From: Anthoceros angustus
Taxonomy: Eukaryota; Streptophyta; Anthocerotopsida; Anthocerotales; Anthocerotaceae
DNA: 64,000 nucleotides
Reading direction: 5' to 3'
NCBI GenBank assembly: GCA_010909165.1
Contig: MU008173.1
Coordinates: 62,001 to 126,000, forward strand
Part shown: piece after piece, positions 10,760 to 21,090 of the stretch
Position numbering within the stretch: the first letter of the stretch is position 1
Layout: each line of letters opens with the position of its first letter
Made by a program: the position numbers and the translations under genes
Notes under the pieces: model-generated
Told to the model about the DNA's origin: nothing
The model's database searches: none
The model's input: only the letters and a program-made list of their open reading frames with translations

Positions 10760-12440
10760 TTTTGCTCTTCTTCTCCCAAGCTTTGGAACCTTATCCAGCA
10801 GTTCCTGCATAAACTGGGATCACACTTCCGTGAAGCAGCAAAACAAGGGCAATTTCTGGCACATGCATCCTCTAAAACGATATTTGCAACGTGTGCCCCC
10901 ACACCTGCCCAAACCACGCATGCATGCTTGTTACGCACAAACTGAAAGCGTTGCACAGCAGGTTGCATTAAGCTTTTAGGCATTCCTTCCCACATGTTAG
11001 GAAACAGCCACAGAGAAGGTGTTACAGTTGCCGGAGAGTTGTCATATGGTAGGAGACGGAACAGTTTAAAAGTGTGGCTTCGATCTTGCACTCTGCAAAA
11101 CAAACATTTGTGCCATAACTGACCAACCAAATCCGTCCATCCGTCCATCAGTAAAACACGTTTCCACTGCAAATGGAGACGCGCGTATCCTCGGATCAGC
11201 CACACCATCGCATTTCATAAGAGCGCCTCAAAGCTAGGTATCTGAAAGCCGGCAGCTGCCACCTGCAATTTCCATTGGCCTACATCCTGGAAAGGGAATC
11301 CAGCAGTGGATTCTATATAACTGAAAATGTGCAGAGCGCAGGGTCTAGGAATGTAACTTCCAGCTGCCGCTCTAGGTTCTGGTCGGGGTCGTGAGAGGTT
11401 CCGTCCCAGGATGTTAGGAATGGAGCCAGTCTTTCTTGCCCCGTTCCGGGAAACATGCAGCGGCATTCGTTCCCTTGGATTGAGTCGGAAAACATGCATT
11501 CGTGTCTTACAACTGGAAAGGTTTGGGCGGGAGGATTCGACAGAGACGACAGCCTCTTGGCTGGCTTCTTCACTAGGAGAAAGGACTCTTTGCGTGCGAA
11601 CTTGGAGTTGGCAGGGTCCTGACGTGACTGCCGAAGCTCCTTTCTCGTTCACTTTAACGGCCCAATCAGGGCAGGATTCCGGAGCTTTCATTCTCGTAAA
11701 ACAGCTCCTTACCGACATCCCTCTTAGAAAGGTCACTCATATCTGTCGTCAAATAAAACAACAATAGCTGGCACAAGTTGTCGCACCTGGTCCTTGCCTG
11801 CTTGCATATGGCCGTCACCACCTACTTTGCGACAGCCTTCTCGTGCAGTCATGAATTTAGAAACCTCAGTACAAGTATTCCAGCCTTTGAGCAGGTTTTG
11901 GGAAATAAGACAGCTGCACCAGCAGCCAAACAAAGGGCCACCATGGCTCAGATGAAACCTACTCAGTTTCACTTAATGAGAGCAATGACCAAATGGCTTA
12001 ATGGGAAAATGGATAGCTGTTGCAGCCAAACCTTTCCCAAATAGATCTCTCTCGAGATATGTCCAGGCACTATTGTCTTCATCAGTTTCGACAAGTGAAT
12101 CTGTTTCGCAGCTGTTGCTGCTCTCAATCTGCCCCTGTACATAAGTTTTCATCGATTCGAAGTGGTTGTTCGAAACAAAAGTGAATCTGCCCAGGATGTA
12201 GCCTTGCCCCTGATCTCCACTGTTCGTCCCTGCGATATGTTCATTTGCCAAAGAAGCAGTCTTTCTTCAATGAGGTGCCAGAATGAGCTTCAGCTTCAGC
12301 CAATAATTTTGGGAAACCTTTCCCTCATTATGCTCATTTGCTGAGGTCAATGAATTGGTTCCCTGATATCTAGTCCGCTTCAAACACATCTGAACCGAGC
12401 TCCTCAATCTTTCCACTGGATCAGCACACAACAAATCGTG
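10760..12440 (-). pseudogene. E(z)/CURLY LEAF-type Polycomb methyltransferase fragment (SANT and CXC regions, no SET)
   Basis: E(z) proteins are the catalytic subunits of PRC2 (histone H3K27 methylation). Two diagnostic parts are readable. The SANT region runs from TYLERDLFGKGL (about 12065-12027) to CLISQNLLKGWNTCTEVSKF (about 11912-11850), matching the family pattern of a Leu-Gly helix followed by CLIA-NLL-G--TC-EV. The CXC/pre-SET end CPCFAASRKCDPSLCRNCW is at about 10850-10795. Upstream exon-like text ends at about 12440. The SET domain is absent; homology stops at the 3' end of HSP70 copy D. Frames change between segments, in part probably because of introns. It is a truncated gene copy. 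Confidence 0.75.
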
Positions 12441-12519
12441 ACGCAAATCGCTGCCACCTCGGTTCTGCTTTCTCCTTGATTTCAATTAGGAAGGAGTCTG
12501 CTACGCACCGCGACACCTT

Positions 12520-14285
12520 CACCAACCCCACTCCGATTTCCGAACATGGATGTGTTGACGCGGCGCTTCAGACCGAGGTTGTCGGATCGCGTGAGACGTC
12601 CATCTCGAACTCGCCTTCCAGAACCACGCCGGGCTCCTGGTGTAGCGCACCTCCACTGCATCTGCGCTGAAGATGCTAAATTTCATAACCATCTGGCCTA
12701 CAAAACAGGGGATGAGGGAACCGAGAAGCATTCATCCACGCCGACGTGCTGTCCCCTGCGCACGAAGACGCGGAACCTGTGTCTGCACTACCAACCGGAG
12801 GCAGAACGCCATTGCCGGTGGCCCGGAGCATCTCGCTCCGAATCGAATGCGGACTCGACCTCAATGCCGTAGGTTTTGCGGGCCACTCTGGAGATGACCA
12901 GGTCGGGGGAGAAGCCGAAGAGGACAGCCCCTTGGCACATGGCGCTACCGGGATCTGGCGGCATCACGATCTTGTCTCCCACCCTCTCTGCGAGTGCTAC
13001 CTTCACTCTGTCCCGCAGGTAAGGAAAGCCGGAGAAACCGCCTACCAGCAGCAGCAGCTTCAGGCGCGGGGTGATGGCCTCTTGTGTCAGCTGTATGATC
13101 CTGTCCACCACGGGGTCGAAGATTTGCTTCATGTCTGACACGGTGAACTCCATGTCGTCATCCTCGTTGCCCCCTTTCTTCTTGTTGTAGGATCTCCAGG
13201 CTTTCTTCACGGCTGCCGGCACGTCCAGGTTCTGAGTACCCCACTCCTCGGAGCCATCGAAGGAGTTTTCATGTCGGACCAGCGCCTCAGCAGCGCGGTC
13301 ATGGCGTTAGGGTTCTGGCTCACGGCTTCATCGAAGCAGCCCATCCTGGCCCGCAGCAAGTGGACTAGCGCCCCCGCAGAGATCACCCGAGCTCCGCACG
13401 GCTTCCTTCAGCTTCAGCTTCTGGAGGCCGTGGTTGGCCTTGGTGTGGACCACAATGTCCGTGGTGCCTCCCCGATATCCGCCACCATGAACTCCTCTCC
13501 GCGCTCGAGGTTCAGCTGCCCTGATCTGGACTTGGCGCATTAGGCGGATGCCGCCTCCGATTCCAACACGATCCGCACGGGATGCCGGCTGGCGGCCGCG
13601 GCCAGGTGAGGCGGGCAGCTTGGGCCGGCCCCCAGGCCGCCTATCTCCGCACACTTGCGCATCATCTGCTTGGCGGAGTCGTCCCAGATGGCGGGCACTG
13701 TCAGGCACCACTGCACGTTCCTGGCCGTGATGTGGCTGCCCCATGTCTCCTGCACATGCTTGAGAAGGCACCACTGCACGTTCCTGGCCGTGATGCCCAT
13801 GCTGTCTCCTGCACATGCTTGAGAAGGCACCACTGCACGTTCCTGGCCGTGATGTGGCTGCCCCATGTCTCCTGCACATGCTTGAGAAGGCACCACTGCA
13901 CGTTCCTGGCCGTGATGTGGCTGCCCCATGTCTCCTGCATGCTTGAGAGCGAAGGTGGAGATCTCCTTGAGGAAGTCGGCCGTGGCTCTCACCACCGGCA
14001 AGCCCTCGGGAAGTTCAAGACCGGCGGCATGTTTCCCACCCCTCTTGGTCCCCCGCTTCATCCCCAGTGTGTGAGCTCGTACTCCGCCTTCCTACCTGGA
14101 GCCGCCTTCTTGTTCACATAGAACAGACCGGTCTGCGTCTTGCAATACGATTTGCCTTCCTGCCCCGGCCACTCGTAGAAGGTAAAGATGTGATCAGGCT
14201 CGTCCTTGTGCGCGAATGCGAAGCCCGAGAAAGTGGTGTCGAAATCGATCCCCACTACCACTCTCACCTCGCTCCCGATCGCCAT
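12520..14285 (-). pseudogene. HSPA12-type HSP70, copy E, rearranged
   Basis: The ATG at 14285 gives MAIGSEVRVVVGIDFDTTFS; the loop glycine (DFGTT elsewhere) is Asp here. Near 14060 the segment corresponding to about 70 residues in copy C is missing. A four-fold 63-bp tandem repeat follows (13703-13948). Then come LTVPAIWDDSAKQMMRKCAE, a TAA replacing the tyrosine codon near 13541, a frame change around the phosphate-2 loop, a small deletion near 13365, and an intact stretch with LLLLVGGFSGFPYLRDRVK and VMPPDPGSAMCQGAVLFG. The C-terminus decays after about 12790 and ends at about 12520. The combination of nonsense, deletion and loop change makes this a genuine pseudogene. Confidence 0.85.
13703..13948 (-). 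repeat. Four tandem 63-bp units, in-frame 21-residue repeat inside HSP70 copy E
   Basis: The units lie at 13703-13765 (63 bp), 13766-13824 (59 bp), 13825-13887 (63 bp) and 13888-13948 (61 bp). Full units encode LKHVQETWGSHITARNVQWC plus Leu, which occurs once in the other copies. Because 63 is a multiple of three, the expansion was originally in frame. Units two and four carry small indels, both near CTG/CAG sites. Confidence 0.95.
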
Positions 14286-14766
14286 AGCAGCCAAGCTGCC
14301 GGCGGACCAGCACACTCGTGACTCAAATCCCTGCCACCTCGGATCTGCCTTCTCCTTGATCTCAATGAGTAAGGAGTCTGCCACGCACGGCTTCAACAAC
14401 CCGACTCCGGTTTGGATCAAGATTGCTTCTCCGACTAGGGCATGACGTGCAAGGATTGCTGTACGTGCCCTCTGGTTTGTGACCGTCTGTCTCTTCACGC
14501 GGATGTTCTTCCAAAGGAATCCACTTGTTCGCTGGAACTGTTCATAGTGAATGCCGCCAGCTGTGATCACGCGCCATGTACAATTGTATGTGGTGTGGTA
14601 TGGCTGACCAATGCCATCACCAAATCTGGTAGTCTCTTGTACATCTTCTACAGGAGGATAGCCGCTTGATGGAATCTCGTAGTATTGAGCAGACGAGTGA
14701 CAATTGTGGGAGGTGGTGGTGGGAATTGCTGCCTGCAACCTAGTGGAGAATCGGGATTCAACAGAG
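14286..14766. promoter_or_regulatory. Shared upstream region of divergent HSP70 pair E/F
   Basis: This is the counterpart of the C/D intergenic region. The part next to copy F (about 14536-14766) is similar to 8690-8897, including CCAAATCTGGTAGTCTCTT and CCTAGTGGAGAATCGGGATT. It is shorter than the C/D spacer and lacks the E(z) fragment found there. Confidence 0.45.
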
Positions 14767-15343
14767 GAGAATCAAGGATGCCTTTGCCGACGTGCTGGAT
14801 GGCAGGATGGTAATTCCCCCCGACCCTGGTGGCGCGGCGTGCAGAGGAGCTGTCAGTTTTGGGCGTTGCCCGCGGCTTGTCACCTCTAGGGTTTCCCGCA
14901 AAACCTACGGAGCGGAGCTCGTGCGGCGCTTCATTCCCGAGTCTGATCCTTGGGAGTATTTTCTGGAGACAGACTTGGGAGAAATGTGTGCGAACAGCTT
15001 CAGAACCTTTGTGAGCAAGGGACAGCATGTCGCCATGGACTACTCTGTTAAGCAGAACATTCTCCCTGTTGAGAAGAAGCAGGCCTCGCTCTCTGTCGGC
15101 ATATTTAGTTCACACGCTGTTCATATGCACTCCACTACTGATCCGGGATTGGTGTTTGAGGGCGAATTGGAAGTGGACATTTCAGATGATCCGGAGGACT
15201 TGGACCTGGGGCGGAAGCTGGAGGCGTCTATGACTTTCGGCACCTCATGCATACAGGTGCAGGGCCGACGTCTCCATTTCGGGAACAAGGAAGAAGTGAT
15301 TGAGATGCACCATAGTAAAGGATTCGAGCTTGAGAAGCACTGA
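14767..15343 (+). pseudogene. HSPA12-type HSP70, copy F, C-terminal third fused to its own leader
   Basis: The leader sequence matching that of copy D (GAATCGGGATTC, ACAGAGGAGA) joins directly to the codons for RIKDAFADVLD, deep in the ATPase domain. The frame is then open through VIPPDPGGAACRGAV, VSRKTYGAELVRRFIPESDP and the terminal domain ending GFELEKH (TGA at 15341-15343). About 1.26 kb present in copy D is missing. The breakpoints share a GAGGAGA/AGGAAGAGA-like microhomology. In this frame the first ATG is only at about 14807. The ATPase core is gone, so it cannot act as an HSP70. Confidence 0.85.
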
Positions 15344-15844
15344 CTCCGCTTCCCGAGCTTTGACACCTCTTGGGATTGCGACATCGTGCTGTCCTATGTG
15401 GCCCACGTCTTGCCATCGAAATGGCAATTGACTGCATCACGATCTGCAACAGCTTCCACTTTGCAGGGTTGCCTGAGCCTTGACACACATAGGGCAGGAG
15501 ACGGGAACACATTACCCAGCTGCGGCTTCCATCCTGTCAAAAACAAAAGCAGCTTGTATGTGACTTGTACAAGTGCCAACACCTCCACGGCTTTACTTCA
15601 CCCGGTAGTGAGCCATCGGGCCTCTGAATTGAGCAACGGGCCACCCTAAACAGACCCACTGCTCGGGCACATTTCCAAATCTATGTTCAAGCAAATGCAT
15701 CCAGGGCCTGCCCTAAGCCTCCCTAAGCCTCAGTCACCAGTAGCCAGTCTGCTGGTTGAGCGGATGTCCTAGACTTACAATCCTCCGTGCCATAACATAT
15801 TGGTTTTAGAATAGGAGCCTTGACACACATGAAAAAAGGTTTGA

Positions 15845-16127
15845 ATAGCAAATTACCTGTATTCCATACCTATTGCAGCCAAAAATCAGCAAACCCTTCT
15901 CCTACAGACGTCGCTCAAGATTTGTCCAGCCACTTTTGTCTTCACCAGTCTCGACAAGTGAATCTGCAGCTGTACAGGATGTAGCCTCGCTCCCTGATCT
16001 CCACTGTTTGTTCTTGTTGTAACTTCATTTGCTGAAGGAGCAGTGTTTTTTTCTATCAGGTGGCCAGAATCAGCTTAAGCTTCAGGCAAGTGGTTTGCAC
16101 CGGATCAGGAAACCTTTCTCCTAATTT
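15845..16127 (-). pseudogene. E(z) SANT-region fragment
   Basis: The minus strand at about 15970-15850 reads LVETGEDKSGWTNLERRL, a stop, then EKGLLIFGCNRYGIQ, followed by a GT dinucleotide. This parallels the SANT opening of the 12.0-kb copy and continues into the shared QMCLK-type upstream segment to about 16127. It is short, with one stop codon, and no other E(z) part is adjacent. Confidence 0.6.
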
Positions 16128-16183
16128 CATATGTATAAAATAAAATTCGAAAATTTCTTTTCGAATTTTATTTAATACGTATG
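16128..16183. repeat. 56-bp near-perfect palindrome
   Basis: Arms AAATAAAATTCGAAAA (16138-16153) and TTTTCGAATTTTATTT (16158-16173) are perfect complements around a 4-nt loop. Pairing extends with few mismatches to CATATGTAT / ATACGTATG at the outer ends. It lies about 610 bp upstream of the F-box start, at the end of the E(z) fragment. It could be a MITE remnant or a cruciform-prone promoter-distal element. Confidence 0.8.
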
Positions 16184-16504
16184 AAAATATTAAATAGTTA
16201 CTATATAGTTGATCTTAGACATTCTCATTCACGCTCATTCTATAGGCGTGCTCTTATTCGTGTTTTAAACAATTATATGTTTGGCCTTTGATATCCCTCT
16301 CACGCGAATTCGGAGGCTTTAAAAATATTTCGAAGTGTATATGGAAGTGAACGAATTACATAAGTTAGTATTATACACAAACTCCCTAATATGAATAGAG
16401 AGTACTATGTTAGGATATGTATAGGCCCTCCACCATATATAAGAGCCCTTTAGGAGGTTTTGTAGGTGTGACTTATCTTGTAGACTATGATATGAATTTT
16501 ATTT

Positions 16505-16556
16505 GTATTTTTATTTGAGTTATTATTATTTCTATTATTATTATCATTAGTATTAT
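16505..16556. repeat. (ATT)n microsatellite
   Basis: Imperfect TTA/ATT triplet run in an AT-rich stretch about 240 bp upstream of the F-box gene. Similar short (ATT)n tracts occur near 25390 and 26570. Confidence 0.8.
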
Positions 16557-16790
16557 GACCAAGCAACACTAAAGAGAGAAGAGGAAGAATTTGATTGAAT
16601 TTCCGTAGTGGGACAGAGTGTCAAACAATGCCTCAGTTTCCAAGTGTGGCGAGCTCAGATCCCCTGAGCCCTGAGCCCTAAACCCTAGAAATTGAAATTC
16701 CGTTCCGGACACGGTAAAAATTTGAGCTAGGTCCACGTTATTCCAGTCCGAGGCAGGGCCGAGCCCTTGTGAGACGTGGAGCTGATCGCC

Positions 16791-18059
16791 ATGGGTTCCT
16801 GCAACAGCACGGCCGACAGCAGTGCGAGCGCAGGGGCCAAGGTGGATGCGAGTGCGAAGAAGAAGAAGAAGGAGAAGGCTCGCTGGAGCGAGCTGCCGGA
16901 TGACGTCATAGCCAAGATTCAAGCTCAGCTGCCGCTGGTGAGCCTGGTGCGATCGCGCGCGGTGTGCAGAGCGTGGAACGCGGCCGTGGAGTCCGCGGGC
17001 TTGTTGCAGGAGCGGGAGGAATCGGGAGCGGGAGCGCGGGACTCGTTGCTGTTGGTGACAGGCTTGCACCTGTCCAAGTCCGAGTTTGGCTGTGGCACGG
17101 CCGGCGCCCCGAGGGCGTGCGCCTACGACCCCGCCTCCAACCGCTGGTACCAGTTCCGGCTCCCGCCGTGGCTGCAAACTCCACCGAACCAGGGGGAGAG
17201 CATGGAGGCGGTCCCGGCGTGGGGGGGCAACGGCATGCTGGTGGTTCATTTGCGGCCGGTGTTGTACGACAATGGATGGTGGGATCACGCGGTCGTGGCG
17301 CACCTGGGCAACCCGGTGATGCGCTCCTGGGCCTCGCTGCCGGAGCTTCCAGAGACCATGCGCTTCTCCCGTGTGCTGGGGCTGTTCGTGGACGCCCAGG
17401 CCAAGTGTTTCAAGCTGGTGGTGTCGGGTTTTTGGCCTCCTCCGGGCCGGTCGACGCTCGTGTTCGACTCCGCGCTGGGGACCTGGAGTTTGACATCCTC
17501 AGGTGGGGCGTATCAAGGATCATGGCAGGGAGTGTTTGTGGGCACCGTTCTTTACTGCTTTACCGTAAACCACGATCTGGTGGCTTACGATCTGGAGCGG
17601 GCGAGCTGGAGCTTGTCGGGCGTGGCCAGGCCGCCAGAGTCGGACTTGCTGGTGCATTCCAACCTCGTCAACCTGGGGGGCCGCCTGCTTTGCGTGTTCG
17701 TTTTGAGCAGGGGTCAGTCAACGTTGTGGGAGCTGGAGATCTGGGAAGTGGACTTCGCGCGCATGGCCTGGACGGTGGTGGACGCCATGCCCGCTAGCAT
17801 GTTCGATCTATTCCGGGCAGACAGCAGATTTCATTCACAGTATATGTACCACTATCCAGGCATCTTGGAGACTGTGGCGGCACAGGACAAAGTAATATAC
17901 CTCATCCATCACAAGTCGCAAAGGATCGCAGCTCTGGATTTGCGACACACGCCTGGAGCTTGGAGGTGGCTTCCCTTCATGCCCTACACGAATTTTATCA
18001 GAAACCGCTATTACTGCATCAATCCTTGGCTGAAATTCGGCAGCTGGATGCAACATTAG
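16791..18059 (+). CDS. F-box/kelch-type protein (SCF substrate adaptor)
   Basis: This is the only clean long frame in the window: 422 codons without an intron. The ATG at 16791 sits in GATCGCCATGGGT, an excellent plant initiation context. There is no earlier in-frame ATG within the reading frame. After a Ser/Ala/Lys-rich leader (KKKKKEKARW), an F-box spans about residues 34-72 (ELPDDVIAKIQAQLPL, then VRSRAVCRAWNAAVES). The remaining ~340 residues have kelch-like features such as ACAYDPASNRWYQ, FDSALGTWSLTSS and VDFARMAWTVVDAMP. It resembles plant F-box/kelch proteins that recruit substrates to SCF ubiquitin ligases through SKP1; the substrate is unknown. The N-terminus MGSCNST fits an N-myristoylation site with an adjacent cysteine. 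Codon use is GC-rich, unlike the flanking AT-rich DNA. Confidence 0.88.
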   Translation: MGSCNSTADSSASAGAKVDASAKKKKKEKARWSELPDDVIAKIQAQLPLVSLVRSRAVCRAWNAAVESAGLLQEREESGAGARDSLLLVTGLHLSKSEFGCGTAGAPRACAYDPASNRWYQFRLPPWLQTPPNQGESMEAVPAWGGNGMLVVHLRPVLYDNGWWDHAVVAHLGNPVMRSWASLPELPETMRFSRVLGLFVDAQAKCFKLVVSGFWPPPGRSTLVFDSALGTWSLTSSGGAYQGSWQGVFVGTVLYCFTVNHDLVAYDLERASWSLSGVARPPESDLLVHSNLVNLGGRLLCVFVLSRGQSTLWELEIWEVDFARMAWTVVDAMPASMFDLFRADSRFHSQYMYHYPGILETVAAQDKVIYLIHHKSQRIAALDLRHTPGAWRWLPFMPYTNFIRNRYYCINPWLKFGSWMQH

Positions 18060-20099
18060 TTTGAAACGAGATTTGAAGGAGCAAGCACCCGTAGGTTACA
18101 TGTAGGTACAGCGCTTCCATGGACAAATTTTGGACAGAAGCGATTTTGGACGAGCAATTCCGGACTGTCAAGAGTGATTATAAAAGACTGTGAAGAGCAA
18201 TTTTGGACTGTGAGCTTCGTTTCTTCCTCCTGCTGCATTCCCACTCAGTGGGTCGCAGCAGCACAAGAGTAATGAGGAGATCGTTACAGTAGGCTAAGTA
18301 ACCTCCACTCACGCATGGCCAGCACTTTGTCTCTGTACACAAGGCGTTGCCAGGCCTCGGACATTTTCGTCTGAACATGAAAAACCACGGAGTGAGAATG
18401 CCAGGAGTCCACCACTGACTATCCAGCTTCTCCACGCGTTCATATATGACTCAAAGTTTGAATGCGGCCACGTCCACCGCCAGATCGTTCGCGTGAAGTG
18501 CAGAGAGAGCGGGGTACCCAGCTCCAATTCGGTTGCGCATTGGCCACAATGGGTTTTGGTGAAGTAGAAGCTTCCTCTATCTTCATGTTTGCTTCAAGTT
18601 TCACGCATGATTCAACATCTGCTGGCCATGCCGCGCTCCAGACTTGGGCTAATCGTTCCGCTTCAAATGGATTTATAGGCCCGCTTCATCCCGTCGGGAT
18701 CAACAATGCCCTGGGGGAAATGGCGAGTCCAGGGGACTCGCCCGTTGTACCCACCAGGCGGCCCGAGATCGTTCGTATGAAGGCCAAGAAGTGGGACATA
18801 CGACTCTTCTGCTCATACACGAGAATGACGGCAGGTGAAATAGATACTACTCTGTCTTGATGTTTGCTTCACGTTTCTCAGGTGATTCTACACCTGCTGG
18901 CCATGGCACTCTAGGCTTAGGCTAATGGCTCATTCTTTGCTCAACAGAGCTCAAGTTCTCGCCGAAACAATACAAGGACGTCGACCCTCTTCGTTCTCTT
19001 CCCCCGGGCATGGACAATCCCCCATGGCACACACCCACAGGTCTGGAAATACCCGTGTACTATTTCTTCGCAGGTTCCAGAAAGATTAGCATGGGAGTTC
19101 TGCTACGATTTGACCCACACGTAAGATTCATCACTGGCTTGAAATCGATGCAGGCCGTTCAAATTGTTGGAGCGAGAGCTGGCTCACACGAGTTCCTGTG
19201 CTGCATTGCATGCGTTGGCTGAAATTAGGGTTGTTCAGATTATCCCCATTCGCAATCGGCACCGCTCTACGCCGCTCTTTAATGCCACATTTCCAGGCAT
19301 CAAGGCATCTCAATGCCGGTGAAAGTAAACTAACAAACTATATAGTTATTTTTTATTTTAAAATATGTTTTTATATTTTAATATTATTTTTATCTCACAA
19401 GATGATAGTTAGGACGATTCTTTCCATTCTAAGGTCGGTCTTCCTTCTTTACAATTATTTGATGGAGGGTTTTAACATTCTACAATCTCATCCAACTTAG
19501 TATTTATTAGGAGTTTAAACTATTTGTATGAAATTCGCATGAGCAGGTGGTCTTAAGTGGTGATACTTATGAATGATTCACCTTAGAAGTTTATCTTAGA
19601 ATTAAACTATAATTTATTAAAATTTAAGTGGTTGATGGTGTATTGGTTTAAGTGCTTAGTTATAGTAATAAGAAGAAATGATTAAATATGGGTGTAAGGA
19701 TTCCATTAAAAGTTTTTTTTTTCAAGCCCATTTTTATTTATTTATTTATACATTCACAATCAAACAAGGGAATCGAGCTCAAAAGAACTTGGAATTACCA
19801 TAGAGTAGAGAAAAATATTTTAAACCACCTCGCAAACAAATAACCACCTACGTTGAGCTACTACCTTAACCACTGAATGAGGATCTGTTTTCTTGAAACA
19901 CTAAGGAATTTCTAGAAAGGATCCCATCAAAAGTTATAGGTGGCAAAAGTTATACAGTCTCATATACAGAAACTATTTAAAAGATAATTTTCAATGATCT
20001 TTATTATTGGTTTACTCAATTATTTGTTATGGTGCATATATTCCCTGCCCCCTTATCAATCCTCAGTTTGGGTTTTATGGGTCTCATATGCTTGTTTGC
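18060..20099. other. AT-rich intergenic DNA with a diverged direct repeat
   Basis: No gene recognised. Segments at about 18565-18660 and 18843-18935 are imperfect direct repeats (both contain ATGTTTGCTTCA and CTGCTGGCCATG). On the minus strand the first reads as a peptide including AAWPADVESCVKLEANMKIE, so it may be an old exon. From 19320 on the sequence is strongly AT-rich with no coding signal. Confidence 0.5.
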
Positions 20100-20980
20100 C
20101 TTTCACGGCAGGTTGCATTAAGCTTTCAAGGACATTCCTTCCCACATGTCGGGAAACAGCCACAGGCGGTGCAGTTCGTCTAGACAATCCCTCCTGGCAA
20201 CGTCACTCAACCTTTGTCGTAAAAAAAAAACAACAAAAGCTGGCATAAGTTGTCGCACCTAGTCCTTGCCTGCAGTATTGCCTGATTATGGACAACACCT
20301 ACTTTGCGACAGCCTCTTCATGTAGTCATGAATTTATAAACCACAGTACAAGTCTTCCAGCCTTTGAGCAGGCTTTGGGAAATAAGGCAGCCGCATCAGC
20401 AGCCATAAGAGCCGTGGCTCAGATGAAACCTACTTGGTTTCCCTTAATGAGAGAAATGGCTTAATGGGACAAAATGGATAGCTGTTGGAGCCAAAAATCT
20501 GCAAACCTGTCTCATACAGATCTTTCTCAGGCTTTTTCCTGGCACTATTGTCTGCAAACAAGTAAATCTCGCCAGGATGTAGCCTCACCCCCTGATCTCC
20601 AATTTTTGGGCTTGCTACATGTTCATTTTCCTAAGAAGCCGCCTTTTCTTCTATCAGGAGCCTAGATTTAGCTTCAGCTTCAAGCAAGAAATTTGGGAAA
20701 CCTTTCCCCTGGTCATGCTCATTTTCTGAGGTCAATGAATTGGTTCCCTGATATCTAGTCCGTTTCAAACACATCTGAACCGAGCTCCTCAATCCTTTCC
20801 AATGGATCCTGCAGTTGCACCCACACCTTTCCTTCGAGAGCATGATGTGTCTTTCTTCTGGATAGAGCTGAATCCCTGCTCCTCGCAGCTTCTAACACCA
20901 AACATCCCATTAAGCTCACCAGGCTGTTGTGAACAAAATGCAATCACGATCTGTTCACCCATCACCCTATAGTCCAGCAA
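20100..20980 (-). pseudogene. E(z)/CLF fragment (SANT region and upstream exons)
   Basis: This is parallel to 10930-12440. The minus strand carries EKDLYETGLQIFGSNSY (about 20540-20480), CLISQSLLKGWKTCTVVYKF (about 20400-20340) and the upstream SSVQMCLKRTRYQGTNSLTS with ENEHDQGKG (about 20790-20690). Coding-like text continues to 20980 (MGEQIVIAFCSQQPGELNG). The CXC and SET parts are missing; the fragment ends with MQPAV at about 20100, the same point that continues toward CXC in the 11-kb copy. Stops and shifts are present. Confidence 0.6.
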
Positions 20981-21090
20981 CTTGGAGATATCAACCTACA
21001 TGCAACAATCTACTACAAGGAGGCAGACGTACCTATAACACACATTGAGAGCCGCAGGGTCTTCATCTTTTTAACTTCTGGTTTAACCTC

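Noticed and set aside
13703-13948. CRISPR-like array
   Set aside because: Units are directly adjacent with no spacers and lie inside a coding sequence of a eukaryotic gene.
16776-16790. F-box frame starting at GTG 16776
   Set aside because: Nuclear translation initiates at ATG; the ATG at 16791 has a near-ideal context and aligns with a sensible N-terminus.
16569-17303. 244-codon minus-strand frame opposite the F-box gene
   Set aside because: It is the GC-rich antisense shadow of the F-box coding sequence, with low-complexity Arg/Ala text and no domain.
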